From: Lachnospiraceae bacterium
Lineage (GTDB): Bacteria; Bacillota; Clostridia; Lachnospirales; Lachnospiraceae
Assembly: GCA_017453065.1 (NCBI GenBank)
Contig: JAFTKW010000019.1
Span: 124,001 to 188,000, forward strand
DNA: 64,000 bases
Direction: 5' to 3'
Under the pieces are notes generated by a model. The model was not told the DNA's origin and did no database searches. It worked only from the letters and a program-made list of their open reading frames with translations. Below are positions 1-8,808 of the stretch, in pieces; positions within the stretch are counted from its first letter, which is position 1, and every line of letters begins with the position of its first letter. Both the position numbers and the translations under genes were made by a program.

Positions 1-981
1 GTAGACCTTACTACAGTTGCTAAAGTGGGCGACACCATGGAAGTAAAAGTCCTGAAGGTAAACGATGGCGAAGGCCAGGTGCTTCTTACTTACAAACGTC
101 TTGCTGCAGACAGAGGTAATAAGCGCATTGAAGAAGCATTCAATAACAAAGAAGTATTGAAGGCAGTTGTAAATCAGGTATTGGATGGTGGTCTTGTAGT
201 TGTAGTTGACGAAGTGAGAATCTTCATCCCTGCAAGCCTTGTTTCCGATTCCTACGAAAAAGATTTAAGCAAGTATGCTGGACAGGAAATTGAATTCGTT
301 ATCAGCGAATACAATCCTAAGAGAAGAAGATACATTGGTGACCGTAGACAGCTTGTTGCTGCTCAGAAGAGCGAAATTCAGAAAGAACTCTTTGCTCGCA
401 TTAAAGAAGGTGATGTAGTAGAAGGTACTGTAAAGAATGTTACAGACTTTGGCGCATTTATTGATCTTGGTGGAGCAGATGGACTTCTTCATATTTCTGA
501 AATGTCTTGGGGCAGAGTAGAGCATCCTAAGAAAGTATTCAAGGTTGGCGATACCGTTAGCGTATTGATCAAAGAGATCAACGGAAGCAAGATTGCACTC
601 AGCCTTAAATTTGACGATGCAAATCCTTGGAAAGATGCTGCTACTAAGTATGCAGTAGGTACAGAGGTTACTGGTACAGTTGCTCGTATGACAGATTTCG
701 GTGCTTTCATTGAACTTGAAAGTGGCGTAGATGCACTTCTCCATGTTTCTCAGATTTCTACAGAACATGTAGAAAAGCCTGCAGATGTACTTAAGGTTGG
801 CGATACAGTTACAGCTAAAGTTGTTGATTTCAACGAGGTTGACAAAAAGATTAGCCTTAGTGTAAAGGCTATGTTCGCTCCAGAACCAAAGGAAGAAGAA
901 AAAGTAGAAGAATCTGATGCAGACGTTGTTCCAGTTGACATTGAAGCAGTAATCGCTGCAGAGGCTGAAGAAGAAGCGTAA
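1..981 (+). CDS. rpsA: 30S ribosomal protein S1 (5'-truncated by window edge)
   Basis: The frame is open from base 1, so this is the 3' part of a longer gene. The visible part of about 326 residues holds the end of one S1 OB-fold repeat, a second more divergent one, and two textbook repeats with the signatures TDFGAFIDLGGADGLLHIS and TDFGAFIELESGVDALLHVS. It ends in an acidic Glu-rich tail. S1 binds mRNA and helps load it on the ribosome. In many Clostridia the S1 repeats are fused behind IspH (HMBPP reductase); whether that holds here cannot be seen because the upstream part is missing. Codon use is strongly biased, as expected of a highly expressed gene. No terminator is visible before cheR 61 bp downstream. 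Confidence 0.93.
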   Translation, partial: VDLTTVAKVGDTMEVKVLKVNDGEGQVLLTYKRLAADRGNKRIEEAFNNKEVLKAVVNQVLDGGLVVVVDEVRIFIPASLVSDSYEKDLSKYAGQEIEFVISEYNPKRRRYIGDRRQLVAAQKSEIQKELFARIKEGDVVEGTVKNVTDFGAFIDLGGADGLLHISEMSWGRVEHPKKVFKVGDTVSVLIKEINGSKIALSLKFDDANPWKDAATKYAVGTEVTGTVARMTDFGAFIELESGVDALLHVSQISTEHVEKPADVLKVGDTVTAKVVDFNEVDKKISLSVKAMFAPEPKEEEKVEESDADVVPVDIEAVIAAEAEEEA

Positions 982-1042
982 GCATAGATTTCAAAAGAGA
1001 AACTAAAAATAGCAATATACTGGATGATGTTAGGTGTAAATT

Positions 1043-1819
1043 ATGGCATATGATTACGAGTATTTCAAAAAAGAAGTATACGCTCTTACTACCATTGATT
1101 TAAATGCTTACAAAGAGAAGCAGATGAAACGCCGCATTGATACTTTGATTGCAAAGCACAAAGTGGTTGGATATGACAAATATATCCAGCTTCTCAAATC
1201 AGACAAAGCAGTATTTGAAGAATTTGTAAATTACTTGACCATCAATGTTTCTGAGTTTTATAGAAACCCAGATCAGTGGGAAATGTTGGACAAGCAGATT
1301 ATTCCAGAGTTGATTTCCAAGTTTGGAAAGAATTTAAAGATTTGGAGTGCTGCATGCTCTACAGGTGATGAGCCTTATTCCCTGGTTATGGCATTGTCTA
1401 GACATCTGCCATTAAATCAAATCAAGATTTTTGCGACAGATATTGACAATCAGGTAATTGAAAAGGCAAAAGCAGGATTGTATTCAGCAAAAAGTATTGC
1501 TTCTGTGCCAGAGGATTTGAAGAAGAAGTATTTCACTCAAGTGGGACCTTCTTATCAGATTTCTCCTGAAATCAAAGCAAGAGTAGAATTTAAGAGTCAC
1601 AATCTTTTAAAGGATACTTATCCTACAGGTTGTCATCTGATTGTTTGTAGAAACGTGCTGATTTACTTCACAGAAGAGGCGAAAGAGGAAGTGTTCATTA
1701 AGTTCAACAAGTCCCTTGCTCCTGGAGCAGTGTTGTTTATCGGTAGCACTGAACAGATCATCAACCACAAAGATATTGGTTATACAAGAAAGAGCTCTTT
1801 TTATTACGAAAAAGCCTAA
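1043..1819 (+). CDS. cheR: CheR-type protein-glutamate O-methyltransferase
   Basis: A 258-residue protein matching CheR along its length. CheR uses S-adenosylmethionine to methylate glutamates of chemoreceptors. The N-terminal helical domain (about 1-75) precedes a Rossmann methyltransferase domain with the SAM-binding stretch SAACSTGDEPYSLV, the acidic loop FATDIDNQVIEKA and the late motif CRNVLIYF. The ATG follows a modest GGTG ribosome-binding site. No receptor, CheB or other chemotaxis gene lies in the window, so it is either a dispersed chemotaxis gene or acts on another target. A terminator follows directly. Confidence 0.92.
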   Translation: MAYDYEYFKKEVYALTTIDLNAYKEKQMKRRIDTLIAKHKVVGYDKYIQLLKSDKAVFEEFVNYLTINVSEFYRNPDQWEMLDKQIIPELISKFGKNLKIWSAACSTGDEPYSLVMALSRHLPLNQIKIFATDIDNQVIEKAKAGLYSAKSIASVPEDLKKKYFTQVGPSYQISPEIKARVEFKSHNLLKDTYPTGCHLIVCRNVLIYFTEEAKEEVFIKFNKSLAPGAVLFIGSTEQIINHKDIGYTRKSSFYYEKA

Positions 1820-1823
1820 AACG

Positions 1824-1853
1824 AAGGCGTCGCAAATGCGACGCCTTTTATTT
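1824..1853 (+). terminator. Rho-independent terminator after cheR
   Basis: The perfect inverted repeat AAGGCGTCGC / GCGACGCCTT with a 4-nt AAAT loop is followed by TTATTTTT. It lies between the ends of two convergent genes. The A-rich flank on the other side may allow it to work for the minus-strand gene too. Confidence 0.9.
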
Positions 1854-1870
1854 TTGCTATAATGAATTAT

Positions 1871-2974
1871 TTAATAGCTTGTAGAGATCATCTCAAGGAT
1901 GTGCGAAGCGTATCTGGTAAAGGTGGTTCTGTCACGCTTTAATTCCTCTGTAAGTTCAAAGAATAGAACTTTACTTTTGTAATCTCTTTTGAAGAATGGT
2001 TCAGTAACAATATCCCACTGTGGTAGATAAAGAGAAAACTTTCTGGTATAGCAGTTGGCCGCGGATGCAGGAGTCCTGTGCTCTTTGTCGACAAAGGAGG
2101 CTACAGATTTATGAAGTGCCACATCCTCAGTGGGCAAATAGTAATAATCCTTGTAGTTGGCATAGAAATATTTCAGTTCCTCTTCGTATACAGGAACCTT
2201 GATGGATGCATCATAGCCTTCTCCGCTGAAATAGCATTCATTTGCACTGGCAGAAATGCGCTTAGGTAGTGGAGAAGGAAGGGTTAATGTCATAAGGATT
2301 TCCTGACGGTTTTTGCCGGTATAATCTTTGTAGTGGTTTGCTTGAACCTTTTTTACTTTTACTTTTTTGTCAAACAAATCGCTGTAGGACAGTATAGGAA
2401 GAATTTGAAGCATGCCCTGCATATCATCAAAGTTGTGTCTAAGTAAGATGTCTCGAGAGATATCCGTTGGGGCCGAAACATAGTCTTGATAAATGCCAAT
2501 CAACTCGCCACCATTAAAGGTGTCCTCTCGATTGATTTCTAGAAAACTTTCGATGGTTTTTTGCTTACAATTTGGCAACTTCAGAAAGAATTTGATTGGA
2601 GAAACTCTCTTATAAATGTCTATTCCGAGAAAAGAGTCAAAGTTGTAAGGAAGGCCGAGTGTTTCGCATTTTTTGCAAAGGTATGGCAAATCGAAATGAT
2701 TTCCGTTGAAATGAATCAAGTATTTATATTGTAATGCCATCTGGAAAAAAGATGAAAGAATGGCAGTTTCCTCTACTGGTGAATGAGCAAAGAACTGGGT
2801 AATATACCAAGCTCCTTCTTTGTAGTAAGCAGTTCCAATCATATAAAGAGAGGAGCTGTTTGCAGTAAACCCAGTGGTTTCAATGTCTAAAAAAAGAACA
2901 GATTCTAAGGGAGCAATTTGTTCTAAGGGATACTTTATTTGAAAATTTTCAAGTTTTTGTGTGATAGTTTCCAT
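1871..2974 (-). CDS. Ribonuclease H-like (DEDD 3'-5' exonuclease family) protein, YprB-like
   Basis: A 367-residue protein. The N-terminal 190 residues match the RNase_H_2/YprB family: FLDIETTGF supplies the first two acidic metal ligands (D30, E32), and FNGNHFDLPYL supplies another (D95). The fold is that of DEDD exonucleases, but the substrate of this family is not established. The C-terminal part (about 200-367) is charged and aromatic and I recognise no domain in it. The start has a good AGGAG site. The gene is monocistronic, convergent with cheR and divergent from rnfC. Confidence 0.8.
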   Translation of the reverse strand: METITQKLENFQIKYPLEQIAPLESVLFLDIETTGFTANSSSLYMIGTAYYKEGAWYITQFFAHSPVEETAILSSFFQMALQYKYLIHFNGNHFDLPYLCKKCETLGLPYNFDSFLGIDIYKRVSPIKFFLKLPNCKQKTIESFLEINREDTFNGGELIGIYQDYVSAPTDISRDILLRHNFDDMQGMLQILPILSYSDLFDKKVKVKKVQANHYKDYTGKNRQEILMTLTLPSPLPKRISASANECYFSGEGYDASIKVPVYEEELKYFYANYKDYYYLPTEDVALHKSVASFVDKEHRTPASAANCYTRKFSLYLPQWDIVTEPFFKRDYKSKVLFFELTEELKRDRTTFTRYASHILEMISTSY

Positions 2975-3100
2975 GGAATACTCCTTTCGTTAAACATAAT
3001 AGCATATTTTTCTTATTTTCAGTAGTATTTTGATGAAAAAAATAGTATATTATTTATAGTAATATTTTGTAGAAAAAACTCGATTAGGAGGAAATACATC

Positions 3101-4417
3101 GTGGCGAAATTGACCTTTACGGGAGGGATTCATCCCTATGATGGCAAAGAACTGTCGAAGGATAGACCGATTAGAGAAGTATTACCGGTAGGTGATTTGG
3201 TATATCCTTTGTCTCAACACATTGGAGCTCCAGCGACACCGATTGTAAAAAAAGGAGACAGAGTTTTGCGAGGCCAGATGATTGCGGAAGCAACTGGTTT
3301 TGTTTCTGCGCCTATTTATGCAACTGTCTCAGGAACTGTGAAAGCAATAGAGCCTAGACGTGTTGTGACAGGCGACAATGTTATGAGTATTGTGGTGGAG
3401 AATGATGAACTTTACGAAGAAGTCGCCTATCCACTTTGTAAGCCCATAGAGGATTATTCCAAAGAGGAGATTGTAGAGAGAGTAAAATTGGCCGGCGTTG
3501 TAGGTATGGGTGGCGCTGGTTTCCCAACCTTTATCAAATTGTCTCCTAAAAATCCAGAGGATATCGACTATGTAATTGTCAATGGCGCGGAATGCGAACC
3601 ATATTTGACCTCAGACTATAGACGTATGCTGGAGGAGCCTGAAAAAGTAATTGGAGGCTTAAGAGCAATATTGCGCCTCTTTGATAAGGCACATGGAATC
3701 ATTGCAATCGAAGACAACAAGCCTGAGTGTATTGAGAAGATTCGCAGCATGGTAGGAGATGACAAACGAATTGTAGTAAAGGCGCTTAAAACCAAGTATC
3801 CACAGGGCGCTGAAAGACAGCTCATTTATGCTACCACAAGCCGTGAAATAAATTCCACTATGCTTCCTGCAGATGTAGGATGTATCGTAGACAATGTGGA
3901 CACTGTCGTGGCCATTTATACTGCTTTAACCACAGGCAAACCTTTGATGGAAAGAATTGTTACCGTTACAGGTGATGCGATAGCAAAACCACAGAATTTT
4001 AAGGTTTACATTGGAACCAATTATCATCAGCTGGTAGAAGAAGCAGGTGGATTTAAAGTTCAGCCAGAGAAGATTGTATCTGGCGGCCCTATGATGGGAT
4101 TTGGCATATTTGATTTAGATGTTCCAACCACCAAAACAGCTTCAGCGCTACTTTGCCTAAGCAAGGATGAAGTAACGGCGATGGAGCCTACCGCATGTAT
4201 TAAGTGTGGCAAATGTGTGGAAGTCTGTCCGGGACGAGTAGTTCCAAATAGACTGATGCTTTATGCGATTCATGGTGATGAGGAAGCCTTCCTTGCAAAC
4301 CATGGAATGGAATGTTGTGAATGCGGCTGCTGTAGTTATGTGTGTCCTGCAAAGCGCCCATTGACGCAGACCATCAAATCTATGCGCAAGATGCAGCTTG
4401 CCAAGAAGAAAAAGTAG
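3101..4417 (+). CDS. rnfC: Rnf electron transport complex subunit C
   Basis: First gene of the rnfCDGEAB operon. RnfC is the peripheral NADH/FMN-binding subunit of the membrane complex that oxidises ferredoxin, reduces NAD+ and pumps Na+ or H+. The 438 residues include an N-terminal barrel-sandwich segment (GGIHPYDGKELSKDRPI), a Rossmann-like region with GVVGMGGAGFPTFIK, and two C-terminal [4Fe-4S] motifs: CIKCGKCVEVCP starting at C366 and CCECGCCSYVCP near the end. Translation starts with GTG nine bases after AGGAGG. Unlike gammaproteobacterial RnfC, it ends soon after the clusters and has no long charged tail. Confidence 0.97.
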   Translation: MAKLTFTGGIHPYDGKELSKDRPIREVLPVGDLVYPLSQHIGAPATPIVKKGDRVLRGQMIAEATGFVSAPIYATVSGTVKAIEPRRVVTGDNVMSIVVENDELYEEVAYPLCKPIEDYSKEEIVERVKLAGVVGMGGAGFPTFIKLSPKNPEDIDYVIVNGAECEPYLTSDYRRMLEEPEKVIGGLRAILRLFDKAHGIIAIEDNKPECIEKIRSMVGDDKRIVVKALKTKYPQGAERQLIYATTSREINSTMLPADVGCIVDNVDTVVAIYTALTTGKPLMERIVTVTGDAIAKPQNFKVYIGTNYHQLVEEAGGFKVQPEKIVSGGPMMGFGIFDLDVPTTKTASALLCLSKDEVTAMEPTACIKCGKCVEVCPGRVVPNRLMLYAIHGDEEAFLANHGMECCECGCCSYVCPAKRPLTQTIKSMRKMQLAKKKK

Positions 4418-4429
4418 GAGGATAAGGCA

Positions 4430-5371
4430 TTGGCAGAAGAAAAATTGTTGAAAGTATCATCCAATCCCCATGTGAGAAGTAAACTCACTACCAGTGGGAT
4501 TATGCTCATGGTCATTGTGGCACTTATGCCTGCAACCGGATTTGGTATTTATCATTTTGGATTGAGAGCCCTTGCTATCATTGCAACCTGCGTAGGCAGT
4601 GCTGTTTTGACAGAGGTTGTATATGGGCTTCTACGTAAAAAACAAACCTGCAGCGATTTGTCTGCAGTTGTAACAGGACTTTTGCTTGCTCTAAATCTGC
4701 CTGTAAGTTTGCCACTTTGGATGGCGGCATTGGGCAGTGTGTTTGCTATATTAGTAGTTAAAATGTTATTTGGTGGTTTGGGCCAGAACTTTATGAATCC
4801 TGCCCTCGCGGCAAGATGCTTTTTGTTGATTTCTTTCCCAGCTTATATGACAAACTTTGCTTATGACGGGTTCACAGGTGCAACACCGTTGGCGGTCCTT
4901 AAAGCGGGTGAAAATGTAGACATTTGGGCGATGGTTATTGGACAAACAGCAGGTACTATAGGCGAAACTTCTATGGTTGCGCTGCTCATTGGTGCATGCT
5001 TCCTTATTTTGACAGGCGTGATTGATCTTCGCATTCCAGGAATGTATATTTTGTCTTTCTTGGCATTTGCTATTTGCTTTGGTGGACATGGTTTTGATTT
5101 GGCGTATTTGTGTGGACAACTTGCGGGTGGTGGTTTGATGCTGGGTGCGTTCTTTATGGCAACAGACTATGTGACCAGACCAATCACCAAAGTGGGACAG
5201 TATGTGTATGGAATTGTGCTTGGTTTGCTGACGGGAGTATTTCGTATTTGGGGCCCAAGTGCAGAAGGCGTTTCCTATGCGATTATTATTGGTAATTTAC
5301 TTGTTCCGTTAATCGAAAAGGCAACCATGCCAAGACCATTTGGATACAAAAAAGGAGGTCATAAATCATGA
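4430..5371 (+). CDS. rnfD: Rnf electron transport complex subunit D
   Basis: An integral membrane subunit of 313 residues with about eight to ten hydrophobic segments. The stretch FTGATPL carries the (S/T)GAT flavinylation motif; T152 is the expected site of covalent FMN. The start is TTG, seven bases after AGGAGG. The usual N-terminal SSNPH... pattern follows, so I see no better alternative start. The stop codon overlaps the ATG of rnfG by four bases, which implies translational coupling. Confidence 0.97.
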   Translation: MAEEKLLKVSSNPHVRSKLTTSGIMLMVIVALMPATGFGIYHFGLRALAIIATCVGSAVLTEVVYGLLRKKQTCSDLSAVVTGLLLALNLPVSLPLWMAALGSVFAILVVKMLFGGLGQNFMNPALAARCFLLISFPAYMTNFAYDGFTGATPLAVLKAGENVDIWAMVIGQTAGTIGETSMVALLIGACFLILTGVIDLRIPGMYILSFLAFAICFGGHGFDLAYLCGQLAGGGLMLGAFFMATDYVTRPITKVGQYVYGIVLGLLTGVFRIWGPSAEGVSYAIIIGNLLVPLIEKATMPRPFGYKKGGHKS

Positions 5372-5997
5372 AAAAGTTTAATGACCTATTTGTAATGTTT
5401 AAAGAAGCGGGAATTTTGTTTTTGATTACTTTGATTTCTGGTTTGGCTCTTGGGTTTGTCTATGAAGTGACAGCAGAAGCCAGAGCATATCAGAAAGAGT
5501 TAAAGATTCAGCAGACCTGTAAAGAGGCCTTTGAAGGGGCAGATTCCTTTGAAGAGATTGGAGTTGTTGCTTCGGAGGAGATTATTTCACAGGCAACAGC
5601 TTTGGGCGTAAGCTTTGACACCGTATTCCAGGCAAAAAATGCACAGGGCAATGTGATAGGTTATATTGTTTCAACGGTTTCCAGTGAAGGATACGGTGGA
5701 AATATTAGCTTGTATGTAGGCATTTCGCAGGATGGAACGGTAAAAGGCGTTTCTATTTTGGAAATTGCAGAAACACCAGGTCTTGGTATGGAAGCAGGAA
5801 ATGTTTTGACCCCACAGTATGCTGGCAAAAATGTAAAAGAATTTGCCTATACAAAGACGGGTGCCACGCAAGAACATGAGGTGGATGCTATTTCTGGTGC
5901 AACCGTTACAACTGAGGCGATTAACAATGCAGTAAACATGGCACTTAGCATGTTTTGGAATGATTTAAACGAAGCGGGAGGAGAGAACCATGAATAA
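5368..5997 (+). CDS. rnfG: Rnf electron transport complex subunit G
   Basis: A 209-residue subunit with one N-terminal membrane segment (about 13-32) and an extracytoplasmic FMN-binding domain. The flavinylation motif DAISGATVTT puts the covalent FMN on T179. It accepts electrons within the Rnf chain. It overlaps rnfD by four bases at the start and rnfE by eight bases at the end, with GGAGGAG just before the rnfE ATG. Confidence 0.97.
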   Translation: MKKFNDLFVMFKEAGILFLITLISGLALGFVYEVTAEARAYQKELKIQQTCKEAFEGADSFEEIGVVASEEIISQATALGVSFDTVFQAKNAQGNVIGYIVSTVSSEGYGGNISLYVGISQDGTVKGVSILEIAETPGLGMEAGNVLTPQYAGKNVKEFAYTKTGATQEHEVDAISGATVTTEAINNAVNMALSMFWNDLNEAGGENHE

Positions 5998-7384
5998 GAC
6001 TAGCTTAGAGAGACTTTACAATGGTCTCGTTAAAGAAAATCCAACCTTCGTTTTGATGCTTGGTATGTGTCCAACCTTGGCAGTTACGACATCTGCTATC
6101 AATGGCATGGGCATGGGTTTGACTACTGCGGTTGTATTGGCACTGAGTAATATGATCATTTCTTTGATGCGTAAGATTATTCCATCAAAGGTTCGTATTC
6201 CAGCGTTTATTGTTATTATTGCGTCCTTTGTAACAGTATTGCAGCTGTTATTAGAAGCGTATTTGCCATCCTTAAATGAGGCTCTTGGTGTATATATTCC
6301 ACTGATTGTTGTAAACTGTATTATTCTTGGCAGAGCAGAAGCTTATGCTTATTTTAATCCTCCAATTCCATCCCTTTTTGACGGTATTGGTATGGGGCTG
6401 GGATTTACAGTTGCACTTACGATGATCGGTGCAGTTAGAGAAGTACTTGGAGCAGCCAAGATTTTTGGAATCGAAATTCCAGGCATGGTTCCGATTGGTA
6501 TCTTCGTGCTAGCCCCTGGTGCATTCTTTGTACTGGCCACACTGACCGCAATCCAGAACTTTATCAAGATCTGGGGTGCAAAACATGGCAAAGATGTAAG
6601 CAAGATTCAGTCTGGCTGTAGCGAAGATTGCATGAATTGTAAAGATATGGGCTGTGGGAAGCGTTTTTATGATACTGAGGCTGAGGTAACAGAGGAAACT
6701 TCAAAAGAAGATTCTAAGGAAACAGAAAAAGTTACAGTTGAATCTAGTGAACTGGATTTCATAGACTTGGATATGGAAGTAGAACCAGCGAAAGTGGAAG
6801 TTACGGAGGAAGTAAAGCCAAAGAGAAAACCACGTAAGAAGGCAGTGAAGGCTCAAGATGTCGTGGAAGTGACAGAAGAAACTAAAGTAGAAGTTAAAGA
6901 AGAATCTAAAGCGGAACCTGTAGTTGAGGAAACGGTTAAGACAGAAGCTGAAGTGGAACCAGCACGGGTAGAAGTTGCGGCGGAAGTAAAGCCAAAGAGA
7001 AAACCACGCAAGAAGGCTGTGAAGACAGAAGAAGTCGTGGAACCTACAGAAGAAGCTAAAGTGGAATCTGAAGTGGAACCTGTAGTTGAGGAAACGGTTA
7101 AGACTGAAGCTGAAGTAGAACCAACGAAAGTGGAAGTTACGGAGGAAGTAAAGCCAAAAAGAAAACCACGCAAGAAGACTGTGAAGACAGAAGAAACTGT
7201 GGAGACTTCAGAAGAAGCGAAGGCGGACTCTGAAGAACTGCAACCTGTCATGGCGGAACCTACAGAAGAAACAAAACCCAAAAGGAAGCCTCGCAAGAAA
7301 ACGGTAAAAGCAGAAGAGACTGTAGAGGTTACAGAAGAGATAAAAGCGGCAGAAACAGATCAGGAGAAGGAGGATAAATCATGA
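5990..7384 (+). CDS. rnfE: Rnf electron transport complex subunit E with long repetitive charged C-terminal tail
   Basis: Residues 1 to about 200 are a normal RnfE: a hydrophobic multi-pass protein (NPTFVLMLGMCPTLAVTT, ILGRAEAYAYFNPP) that pairs with RnfA in the membrane. At residues 210-222 there is a cysteine cluster C-x3-C-x2-C-x4-C (C210, C214, C217, C222). From about 225 to 464 the protein is low complexity: Glu/Val/Thr-rich acidic blocks alternate with four copies of the basic motif KPKRKPRKK(A/T)VK, starting at residues 276, 334, 388 and 429. RnfE proteins are usually about 200-250 residues, so the tail roughly doubles the length. The frame is unbroken, and rnfA starts on a 4-base overlap with the stop, so this is not an assembly artefact of a simple kind. 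The tail's role is unknown. Confidence 0.93.
   Translation: MNKTSLERLYNGLVKENPTFVLMLGMCPTLAVTTSAINGMGMGLTTAVVLALSNMIISLMRKIIPSKVRIPAFIVIIASFVTVLQLLLEAYLPSLNEALGVYIPLIVVNCIILGRAEAYAYFNPPIPSLFDGIGMGLGFTVALTMIGAVREVLGAAKIFGIEIPGMVPIGIFVLAPGAFFVLATLTAIQNFIKIWGAKHGKDVSKIQSGCSEDCMNCKDMGCGKRFYDTEAEVTEETSKEDSKETEKVTVESSELDFIDLDMEVEPAKVEVTEEVKPKRKPRKKAVKAQDVVEVTEETKVEVKEESKAEPVVEETVKTEAEVEPARVEVAAEVKPKRKPRKKAVKTEEVVEPTEEAKVESEVEPVVEETVKTEAEVEPTKVEVTEEVKPKRKPRKKTVKTEETVETSEEAKADSEELQPVMAEPTEETKPKRKPRKKTVKAEETVEVTEEIKAAETDQEKEDKS
6815..7309 (+). repeat. Coding repeats in the rnfE tail
   Basis: Four in-frame copies of a 36-bp segment encoding KPKRKPRKK(A/T)VK begin at 6815, 6989, 7151 and 7274. The longest recent duplication has a period of 162 bp (54 codons): bases from about 6913 recur from about 7075 with few changes, including the stretch GTAGTTGAGGAAACGGTTAA. 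The spacing between basic motifs (58, 54 and 41 codons) points to growth by unequal recombination or slippage. Copy number may therefore vary between strains. Confidence 0.9.
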
Positions 7385-7965
7385 GTACAGTAGCAGAGTT
7401 ATTGGTTATTTTGATTAGTTCTTCTCTGGTCAGCAATGTTGTATTAAGCCAGTTTTTAGGCCTTTGTCCATTCCTTGGAGTATCGAAGAAAATAAGTACA
7501 GCTGCAGGAATGGGAACGGCGGTTATCTTTGTTATCACACTTGCAAGTGCAGTTGCTGGAGTAATCTATGAATATGTGCTTGTAAGATTTGGCATTGAGT
7601 ATTTGCAGACTATCGTATTTATTCTTGTAATCGCAGCATTGGTTCAGTTTGTAGAGATGTTTCTCAAACGTTTCCTTCCTGCACTTTACAAGGCTCTTGG
7701 CGTTTACCTTCCACTGATTACAACAAACTGTGCAGTTTTGGGTGTTGCGCTGACAAACGTTATGAAAGAATATGATATCCTGACAGGTGTTGTAAATGGT
7801 TTTGCGACAGCGCTTGGCTTTACTATCGCTATCATCATCCTAGCTGGTATCCGTGAAAAGATGGAGTACAATGATATTCCAGAATCCTTTAAAGGTATGC
7901 CAATTGTTCTTTTGACAGCGGGACTTATGGCTATAGCATTTTGCGGATTTCAAGGACTGCTATAG
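7381..7965 (+). CDS. rnfA: Rnf electron transport complex subunit A
   Basis: A 194-residue hydrophobic subunit with about six membrane segments. It contains the family stretches NVVLSQFLGLCPFLGVSKK and LPLITTNCAVLGV. The conserved cysteines of RnfA and RnfE are thought to hold an iron-sulfur centre inside the membrane. The ATG overlaps the rnfE stop by four bases, and rnfB starts 11 bases after the stop. Confidence 0.97.
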   Translation: MSTVAELLVILISSSLVSNVVLSQFLGLCPFLGVSKKISTAAGMGTAVIFVITLASAVAGVIYEYVLVRFGIEYLQTIVFILVIAALVQFVEMFLKRFLPALYKALGVYLPLITTNCAVLGVALTNVMKEYDILTGVVNGFATALGFTIAIIILAGIREKMEYNDIPESFKGMPIVLLTAGLMAIAFCGFQGLL

Positions 7966-7976
7966 GAGGACGAAAT

Positions 7977-8774
7977 ATGAGTGGTATAAGTGTCTTGACA
8001 GCGGCAGCTGTAGTTGGAATTGTAGGTATCTTTATTGGCCTTTTCCTCGGAGCTGCAGGTATTATATTTAAAGTTGAAGTAAATGAAAAAGAGGAAGAGG
8101 TGTTAAATGCTCTTCCAGGCAATAACTGTGGTGGCTGTGGATATCCAGGTTGTAGTGGTTTGGCAACAGCGATCGCAAATGGAGAAGCACCAGTAAATGC
8201 CTGCCCTGTGGGCGGCGAGGCAGTTGGAGCCAAGATAGCAGAAATTATGGGTGTTGAGGCCCAGGAAACGGTTCGCAAGGTTGCTTTTGTGCATTGCCAG
8301 GGCGACTGTGACAAAACACATCTGGACTATGATTATTCAGGGATTGAAGATTGCAGAATGCTTTCGTTTGTTCCAAATGGCGGACCGAAATCCTGCAATT
8401 ATGGATGTTTGGGATATGGTACCTGCGCAAAGGTATGCCCATTTGATGCGATATCCATAGTAAATGGCGTTGCAGTAGTGGACAAGGACAAATGTAAAGC
8501 TTGTGGCAAATGTACTGCAGTATGTCCAAAGAACTTGATTTCCTTAGTTCCTTACAGTGCTCCATATATGGTGGCATGTAGTTCCAAGGACAAAGGTCCA
8601 GTAACCATGAAAGCCTGCAGCGTGGGCTGTATTGGTTGTGGTATTTGTGCGAAAAATTGTCCTTCTGAAGCAATCAAAGTGGAAGAGTTCAGAGCTGTAA
8701 TTGATGGAGAGAAATGTACTGGTTGTGGTACATGTATGGAAAAATGTCCAAAGAAGGCGATTGTGGAAGCGTAA
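7977..8774 (+). CDS. rnfB: Rnf electron transport complex subunit B (ferredoxin-accepting)
   Basis: A 265-residue protein starting at the ATG eight bases after AGGAGG; an upstream in-frame codon at 7941 lies inside rnfA and lacks a ribosome-binding site. It has an N-terminal membrane segment (about 5-27), then a [4Fe-4S] domain with CGGCGYPGCSG and a distal NACP. After that comes a ferredoxin-like region rich in clusters: CNYGCLGYGTCAKVCP, CKACGKCTAVCP, CSVGCIGCGICAKNCP and CTGCGTCMEKCP. RnfB is the entry point for electrons from reduced ferredoxin. It is the last rnf gene; no terminator is visible before the GH25 gene 34 bp on. Confidence 0.97.
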   Translation: MSGISVLTAAAVVGIVGIFIGLFLGAAGIIFKVEVNEKEEEVLNALPGNNCGGCGYPGCSGLATAIANGEAPVNACPVGGEAVGAKIAEIMGVEAQETVRKVAFVHCQGDCDKTHLDYDYSGIEDCRMLSFVPNGGPKSCNYGCLGYGTCAKVCPFDAISIVNGVAVVDKDKCKACGKCTAVCPKNLISLVPYSAPYMVACSSKDKGPVTMKACSVGCIGCGICAKNCPSEAIKVEEFRAVIDGEKCTGCGTCMEKCPKKAIVEA

Positions 8775-8808
8775 GCAGTAGTCGCTTAATTTAGAATGGA
8801 GTTTGTTT

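Noticed and set aside
3001..3100. Promoter for rnfC in the AT-rich gap
   Set aside because: TTGATG at 3030 and several TATA-like strings are present, but no pair has the right spacing. A promoter must exist, but I cannot place it.
6853..7296. 147-codon Ser/Thr-rich antisense frame over the rnfE tail
   Set aside because: It is the mirror image of the GAA/GTA-rich repeats; apparent repeats of SSTTGS type come from the same DNA repeat. No start signal.
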